DNA from: CAZVYJ01 sp964631565
Lineage (GTDB): Bacteria; Planctomycetota; Phycisphaerae; SM23-33
Reading direction: 5' to 3'
Length of the DNA: 64,000 nt
Assembly: GCA_964631565.1 (NCBI GenBank)
Contig: CAZVYJ010000011.1
Span: forward strand, 1 to 64,000
The translations under genes were made by a program, and so were the position numbers. Positions within the stretch are counted from its first letter, which is position 1. Each line of letters opens with the position of its first letter. Shown piece by piece: positions 59,290 to 64,000 of the stretch. Under the pieces are notes generated by a model. That model searched no databases. It was given only the letters and a program-made list of their open reading frames with translations, and was not told the DNA's origin.

Positions 59290-59862
59290 ATGCGTCATCG
59301 CGTAGCAGGAAAACAATTAAGCCGCACGACAAGCCATCGCAGGGCGATGCGGCGGAACATGGCCGCCTCACTCTTCGAGCATGAGGCCATTCGCACCACA
59401 CCGCAGAAGGCGACGGAACTGCGGAAGTTCGTCGAGCGGATGATAACACTCGCCAAGAAGGGCACGCTGCACGCCCGCAGACAGGTGATCGCGGAACTAA
59501 CCGACCGCGCCCTGGTCGACGAGGAAGGCTTCAAGACCGACCGGACCGTCGTGCAGAAGCTCTTCAGCGAAATCGCACCGCGATACGCCGACCGTCCGGG
59601 CGGGTACACACGCATCATCCGTCTCTCCGAGCGGAGAATCGGCGACGCCGGCAAACAGGTGCTGCTGCAGCTTATCGGCGCTGACGAGGCGAAGGCCGGC
59701 GCGACAGCTACAGGCTCATCGAAACGTCAGAAACGCGCGACGAAGCGTCACGACGCAGCCGCCGCGGTAAAGGAAACCGCCCCGGCCGCCAAAACACCCG
59801 CCGAGGAAGCCCCGGCCGAAACAACCGAAACCGGCGAGACAACCGAGGAAAAGGCCGAGTAA
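59290..59862 (+). CDS. rplQ: 50S ribosomal protein L17, extended
   Basis: The protein has 190 residues against about 120. HRVAGKQLSRTTSHRRAMRRNMA opens it (in parts) and RPGGYTRIIRLSERRIGDAG closes the core. From about 140 a Lys- then Ala/Glu-rich tail follows. Last gene of the long ribosomal run. Confidence 0.96.
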   Translation: MRHRVAGKQLSRTTSHRRAMRRNMAASLFEHEAIRTTPQKATELRKFVERMITLAKKGTLHARRQVIAELTDRALVDEEGFKTDRTVVQKLFSEIAPRYADRPGGYTRIIRLSERRIGDAGKQVLLQLIGADEAKAGATATGSSKRQKRATKRHDAAAAVKETAPAAKTPAEEAPAETTETGETTEEKAE

Positions 59863-59895
59863 GCAAAGCGATTTGTAAATAAATCAATCCCAACC

Positions 59896-59925
59896 AAAAC
59901 CCGTCCCTAAGGGACGGGTTTTTTT
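59896..59925 (+). terminator. Terminator of the ribosomal protein operon
   Basis: CCCGTCCC-TAA-GGGACGGG followed by TTTTTTT. The core GTCCCTAAGGGAC recurs elsewhere in the window. Confidence 0.95.
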
Positions 59926-59940
59926 GTGCTTCCGGGTTGC

Positions 59941-60013
59941 GCCGCTGAGGTCGCAGAGGCCGCTGAATAAAATAAGTCAGAAAAATATCTGAGACCTCAG
60001 CTACCTCAGCGGC
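59941..60013. repeat. Inverted-repeat copy of a CTGAGG-type dispersed repeat
   Basis: GCCGCTGAGGT (59941-59951) and ACCTCAGCGGC (60003-60013) form a perfect 11-bp inverted repeat. A 23-base unit starting here recurs at 61071-61093 with two differences. No gene. Confidence 0.6.
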
Positions 60014-60099
60014 TCAAACGGCAACGCTTATCTTCTTGCCCGTCCGTCGCGCAGTGCGTAATCTTAAAGTGAAGTCGGACCAGCGACAGGGAGCGTGAA

Positions 60100-60525
60100 A
60101 TGACGACGAAAAAAGACAGCGACTGCATATTCTGCAAAATCGCCGCCGGCGAGATACCGTGCACGAAAATCTGCGAGGACGCCGCAGCCGTCGCGTTTCT
60201 CGACATCGGTCCGCTCGCCGACGGCCACGTGCTGCTGATACCGAAGGGCCACTACGTCACCATCGACCAGATGCCGGCCGACGATGCCGCCGCCACGCTC
60301 AAGCACCTTCCCGCACTGGCGAAGGCGATAATGGCCGCCACCGGATGTCAGGGTCTTAACATACTTCAAAATAACGGCTTATGCGCCCATCAGGTGGTGC
60401 AGCATGTACACTTCCACCTCATACCGCGCAATCCGGGCGATGAGTTCCACTTCAACTGGCCGGCCGGTGCGTACCCCAAGGGCAGGGCGGACGAGCTCGC
60501 CGAGGCGATTAAGAAAAATCTGTAA
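60100..60525 (+). CDS. HIT family protein
   Basis: The protein has 141 residues. It has DCIFCKIAAGEIPC at the start, HVLLIPKGHY, and the catalytic triad motif HQVVQHVHFHLIPR near 111-124. HIT proteins hydrolyse nucleoside phosphoramidates or dinucleotides. It is close to the Hint/PKCI type. No operon partner on the same strand. ATG follows GGGAG. Confidence 0.92.
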   Translation: MTTKKDSDCIFCKIAAGEIPCTKICEDAAAVAFLDIGPLADGHVLLIPKGHYVTIDQMPADDAAATLKHLPALAKAIMAATGCQGLNILQNNGLCAHQVVQHVHFHLIPRNPGDEFHFNWPAGAYPKGRADELAEAIKKNL

Positions 60526-60579
60526 GGGATTGTATTGGATGTCTTCCCGGTAAGCCGCTGGCGGCTTGGCAAGTAAAAA

Positions 60580-61050
60580 TCATCCGCGGATTTTTTTCGC
60601 AAAATCGGCAATCGCGGCGTCGAGTTTCGCGTCGCCTTCTTTCGGCTTTTTCCACTGGAACGTATCGATAACGCCGCCGGCGACGATGTTGTTCATGTCC
60701 CTGAACAGTCCCTTCCCGCCGCCGCCGTCGTGCGTGCAGAAGCCGAAAACTTTTTTCCCCGCCAGGTCTGCCGCCGCGATATAGCTCCTCACTGCCGGCG
60801 GCACGTGGCCGGCCCAGACCGGCATGCCGATGACGACCGTGGTCTTGCCCTCCAGGCTGTGCACGCTGGTCAACTCGGCCGATTTCTTGAAAAGCGCATC
60901 CTTTGCGCCGCCCATGAACCCCATAGCGCCGCTGCGGTCCTTTGCCTCGCGGATTTCCTCGATGTCGGCTGCGAGGACGGCGGCGAGTTTTTCCGCCACC
61001 AGACGCGTCCTGCCTGTGCGTGAATAATAAACGACGATAATATCGCTCAT
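60580..61050 (-). CDS. Flavodoxin family protein
   Basis: The protein has 156 residues from ATG at 61050, with GGAG upstream; the frame opens further but lacks a better start. VYYSRTGRTRLVAEKLAAVL is the FMN-phosphate loop; VIGMPVWAGHVPPAVRSYI and FGFCTHDGGGGKG are the isoalloxazine loops. It is convergent with the HIT gene; AAGCCGC/GCGGCTT at about 60553-60568 may end both. Confidence 0.9.
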   Translation of the reverse strand: MSDIIVVYYSRTGRTRLVAEKLAAVLAADIEEIREAKDRSGAMGFMGGAKDALFKKSAELTSVHSLEGKTTVVIGMPVWAGHVPPAVRSYIAAADLAGKKVFGFCTHDGGGGKGLFRDMNNIVAGGVIDTFQWKKPKEGDAKLDAAIADFAKKIRG

Positions 61051-61070
61051 GTCTGGCTCCTTGTTCATCA

Positions 61071-61093
61071 GCCGCTGAGGACGCTGAGGCCGC
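61071..61093. repeat. Second copy of the CTGAGG-type dispersed repeat
   Basis: GCCGCTGAGG, then ACGCTGAGGCCGC, matches 59941-59963 with two differences. It lies just upstream of the flavodoxin gene. The following 61094-61237 has no recognised gene. Confidence 0.55.
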
Positions 61094-61237
61094 AGAGATA
61101 AACAAAGTATAATAAAAAATATGCCCACTATGGCCCTTAAAAACTCACCGCGGTCATGTTCCCGAGCATGCTTAATTTAATTATATGTCTCTGCGTTCTC
61201 GTCCATACGGACGCCCGTCCGGGCGCGACCTCTGCGG

Positions 61238-62296
61238 CTATACGTCCTGGCCGCCTTTTTCATTCTCTGCGACGGCCATGCCGATGCCGGTCGCGCCGAA
61301 GCCGTTGCCGCAGTAGAACAGCCGCACCGTGTCGCCATCGGCGAGCACCATGGGATATTCCACCATTTTCGTCTCCCACGCGTTTGCCGGGTCTGGCAGC
61401 AGCGAGATATTCGAGCCGTCCGGCCCGCGGCTCCAGTTGTAGCCGTCCGCGCTGACGGCCTCGGCAATCGAATAATCGGGCCGGCCGATGCCGCAGTACA
61501 GCATGCGATACACTCTTGCCGCGTGGTCGTACCACACGTGCGGTGCGGCGACGGCCCATCGCTCGGTTTCCACTTCCGGCCGCGGGCTGAGAATCACCCG
61601 ATGGTCGCGCCACGCGATTCCGTCGTCGCTGCAGCAGACGGCGCAGTGTTTTTCCTGATCGTGCGAGCCGCCGCCGGTGATGCCGACGGCCAGCGTGTAG
61701 TACATGCGGTATGTCGTCCGCCCGGCCGCGTCGGTGCACGTCAGAATGCTGCCGCCGCCGGCGATTCCCCGGTTGGCCGGGAATTCCGCCGTCCGGTCGC
61801 CGGTTATTATCGGCTCATCGCTGTATCGCTCGAAACGCAGGCCGTCGTCGCTGACAGCCAGCCCGATGCCGCAGAAGCTCTGCAGCCCCTCGCCGAGTGC
61901 GGTGTTCCTGCCGGTGTAGTAAAGGTGCCACCTGCCGCTGATTTTCATCACAAGCGGCAGCACCAGCCACTGGCGGTCGAACCTGCCTTCGCCGCCGAGG
62001 TCGAGCACCATGCCGCGTTTTGTCCACGTCGCCGGATCGTCGAGGCGGGCCGTCGCCAGGCATATCCGGTGCCCGTCGTCGCAGACGCCGGAGTAGTACA
62101 TCCAATATTCGTCGCCCACGCGCACCACGAATGGGTTCATGCAGCCGTCCGCGTCATACCGCCCGCCTGGCCGCAGGACCGGGTTGCCCGCGCATCGCCG
62201 CCATTGGAATTTAGCAAGGCGGGCCTGGCCGGGCCTTTCTTCCGGCAGGCGGAGGGCGAAATGGCCCATGTTCGAATTTTCTTTCCGGTCGTGCAT
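61238..62296 (-). CDS. Five-bladed beta-propeller glycosidase-like protein (GH43/GH130-type fold)
   Basis: The protein has 352 residues with no signal peptide. Each blade carries a pattern such as WMYYSGVCDDGHRICLATA, WHLYYTGRN, TYRMYYT, YRMLYCGIG and VRLFYCGNG, usual for clan F/J propeller glycosidases and glycoside phosphorylases. An Asp-rich DADGCMNPF stretch early on could hold a catalytic acid. I cannot place it in one GH family or name the substrate. ATG 62269, preceded by GGAAAG, is an alternative start. Confidence 0.75.
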   Translation of the reverse strand: MHDRKENSNMGHFALRLPEERPGQARLAKFQWRRCAGNPVLRPGGRYDADGCMNPFVVRVGDEYWMYYSGVCDDGHRICLATARLDDPATWTKRGMVLDLGGEGRFDRQWLVLPLVMKISGRWHLYYTGRNTALGEGLQSFCGIGLAVSDDGLRFERYSDEPIITGDRTAEFPANRGIAGGGSILTCTDAAGRTTYRMYYTLAVGITGGGSHDQEKHCAVCCSDDGIAWRDHRVILSPRPEVETERWAVAAPHVWYDHAARVYRMLYCGIGRPDYSIAEAVSADGYNWSRGPDGSNISLLPDPANAWETKMVEYPMVLADGDTVRLFYCGNGFGATGIGMAVAENEKGGQDV

Positions 62297-62406
62297 TTGG
62301 GACAGATTTTAACCCCGGCCGATGCGTCTGCTCAAGTAATGCCGCCTTATTGTCGCCGGCCGGGCGTTCTGGTAGAGTATGGCCTGTAGTAGCAAAGGGG
62401 AGCAAA

Positions 62407-64000
62407 ATGTTATTTAGGATAGTCGTGGCTGCGCTGACAATTACGATCCTCACCGCCTTGCATATGTGCCTTGCGCAGACGGCGAAGACAAAAGAAGCTC
62501 TCAGGGAAGGCATACAAAATATACAGGCGGCGATTGACGCGTACTCCCAGACGGAACCGCCGCCTGAAAGCCAGCCGGAGACACAGCCGACTACCCAACC
62601 CGCCACGCAGCCCGCCGCCGACGAGACCAGGCCGGCTGAACTTACCGCCGAGCAGCGGGAGAAACTCGCTGCTCTGTGGAAAACTGTTCTGAATGAAAAC
62701 GACGAAGCTTCCGCCGAAGATGCAGCCCGGGCGAGGCGGACGATGATAGAAAATGGAGAGCCGACGGTTCTGTTTCTCGCCGAGCAGTTTGCCGGCTCGC
62801 AGATGGACAAGAAGACCGCGGCCGGCCTTATCGCCGATCTTGATTCCGAGGTCTGGCGGAAGCGCAACGCAGCCACCGTCAGGCTCAAGGCCCAAGGCTT
62901 CTGCCGGGCCGACATGGTGCTGGCCGAGCTCGAGTCCGCCAACTCGCCTGAGGCGAAGCTGAGGCTCGAGGAAATACTCGACGCCTACAAAAATCGCATC
63001 CGGACGGCTGTGGAGATTCTCGTTTCAATCAACAGCGAAGCATCCTGGGCCGCCGCCTGCGCAATCTTCAGCAAGAATGAAAACGCCGGCAACACCAGGT
63101 TCATGGACCTTGCGGCCAAGGCGTTCATGTCTGATGTCAAAGACGCCGTCGACATGTTTTTCAATAATCGGTTCTATTATGCAACCATGGCCGAGGAGGA
63201 GGGCTACGGCTACGTCGTGTCCGGCCGAGACCTGCAGATGCTGACGTTTGTCCGCAACCTGTCGGTAAAAACCAGTTCAAACGAAGGCGCGATGACCCTG
63301 TTGGATATCGCAATCAGGCTGATGCCCGGCGACACGGAATGCTACGCGAGCCGCGGCTGGGTGAGATTCCGCTTCGGCCGGCATGACGATGCGTATGCCG
63401 ATCTGACAAAGGCCATAGAGCTTGAGCCTGATAAATATAACCATTATATCGACCTTGCCGCACTGTGCATGGAGATAAACAGGCTGGACGACGCACTGGC
63501 CGGTTTGAACAAGGCTTTGACGCTGGCGCCTGACGAGTCCGTATTGTACATGTGGCGCGGGCGGGTGTATCTGAGGCTCGACAGGAAAGATGAAACGCTG
63601 GCCGACTTTAACAAGGCCATCGAGATGAATCCGGAATACGGCCCGAATTACATCGAGCGGGCGGATGTTTATGAAATGCTCGGCAGGATTGATGAGGCGA
63701 TGGCCGACATCGACACCGGCATGAAATATGTGGAGAACAATTCCTACAAGGGTTGGCTGCATTTCAAGCGTGCGTCGCTGCACAGCAAGCAGGGCCGCAC
63801 CGACAAATTCATCGAAGACATGAAGACGGCCATCGACTTCGTCGTCAACGACGACCGCGGCAGTTACGCCAATTGGTGCAACAACCTGGCGTGGTTTTAT
63901 GTGACGTGCGAAGACCCCAAATATCGCGACGTCAAGGCTGCCGTCGATTACGCGCAGCGGGCCTGCCAGGTTACTCCTCGCAACCCGGCGCCGCTGGACA
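62407..64000 (+). CDS. Exported TPR-repeat protein, 5' part
   Basis: The frame starts at ATG 62407 after AAAGGGGAGC and stays open to the window end, giving at least 531 residues. Residues 1-24 are a signal peptide with Leu-Thr-Ala-Leu then CLAQ, so a lipoprotein anchor is possible. A Gln/Thr/Pro-rich linker (about 55-80) follows. From about 295 tetratricopeptide repeats appear: YASRGWVRFRFGRHDDAYADLTKAIELEP, YMWRGRVYLRLDRKDETLADF (in parts) and further. The terminal WCNNLAWFYVTCEDP resembles planctomycete TPR proteins. Function unknown, probably protein interaction in the periplasm. Confidence 0.85.
   Translation, partial: MLFRIVVAALTITILTALHMCLAQTAKTKEALREGIQNIQAAIDAYSQTEPPPESQPETQPTTQPATQPAADETRPAELTAEQREKLAALWKTVLNENDEASAEDAARARRTMIENGEPTVLFLAEQFAGSQMDKKTAAGLIADLDSEVWRKRNAATVRLKAQGFCRADMVLAELESANSPEAKLRLEEILDAYKNRIRTAVEILVSINSEASWAAACAIFSKNENAGNTRFMDLAAKAFMSDVKDAVDMFFNNRFYYATMAEEEGYGYVVSGRDLQMLTFVRNLSVKTSSNEGAMTLLDIAIRLMPGDTECYASRGWVRFRFGRHDDAYADLTKAIELEPDKYNHYIDLAALCMEINRLDDALAGLNKALTLAPDESVLYMWRGRVYLRLDRKDETLADFNKAIEMNPEYGPNYIERADVYEMLGRIDEAMADIDTGMKYVENNSYKGWLHFKRASLHSKQGRTDKFIEDMKTAIDFVVNDDRGSYANWCNNLAWFYVTCEDPKYRDVKAAVDYAQRACQVTPRNPAPLD

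Overview
This window (about 56-57% GC by eye) most likely comes from a planctomycete, probably class Phycisphaerae or a close relative. The main evidence is the EF-Tu, whose switch I loop is rewritten in the way I associate with Planctomycetota. Supporting evidence is the abundance of PEP-CTERM exported proteins, an S10-spc-alpha cluster without rpmD or infA, and a SecY with extra N-terminal membrane helices. The class-level call is inference.

Region A (1-15,635) is accessory DNA. It starts with the 3' part of a PEP-CTERM gene, then holds five repeats of one cassette: sigma70-like promoter with an operator-like repeat, then a GntR-type regulator with a LacI-like sensor domain, then a PEP-CTERM surface protein, then a conserved 3' hairpin (GCTCAGA...TCTGAGC), then a strong terminator. 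The five exported proteins carry different extracellular modules: DNRLRE/CBM96-like (two), Kelch-like (two) and discoidin-like (one). Between cassettes 2 and 3 sit a secreted protein with calcium-loop motifs and a Gfo/Idh/MocA oxidoreductase. Between cassettes 4 and 5 sits a palindrome-rich remnant resembling a non-autonomous IS200/IS605 element. I read this as a paralogous array of self-regulated, possibly glycan-responsive surface proteins; it is the best candidate here for an undescribed system.

Region B (15,636-26,190) holds glmS behind a structured leader that can sequester its ribosome binding site, a MATE transporter, and a compact ebo-type metabolite-export cluster in the order eboB-eboC-eboF-eboD-eboE without eboA. 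eboE carries an in-frame palindromic repeat. Two paralogous zinc-ribbon membrane proteins follow on the minus strand.

Region C (26,529-59,925) is core information processing: tRNA-Thr, tuf, rpmG, tRNA-Trp, secE, nusG, rplKAJL, rpoB, rpoC, then rpsL, rpsG, fusA, then the S10-spc-alpha genes from rpsJ to rplQ with secY, adk and map. The genes make ribosomal proteins, RNA polymerase subunits, elongation factors and the secretion channel. The rpoC-rpsL and rpsG-fusA junctions hold unusual structured spacers.

Region D (59,926-64,000) has a HIT-family hydrolase, a flavodoxin, a beta-propeller glycosidase-like protein and the 5' part of an exported TPR protein that runs off the window, with short dispersed repeats around the flavodoxin.
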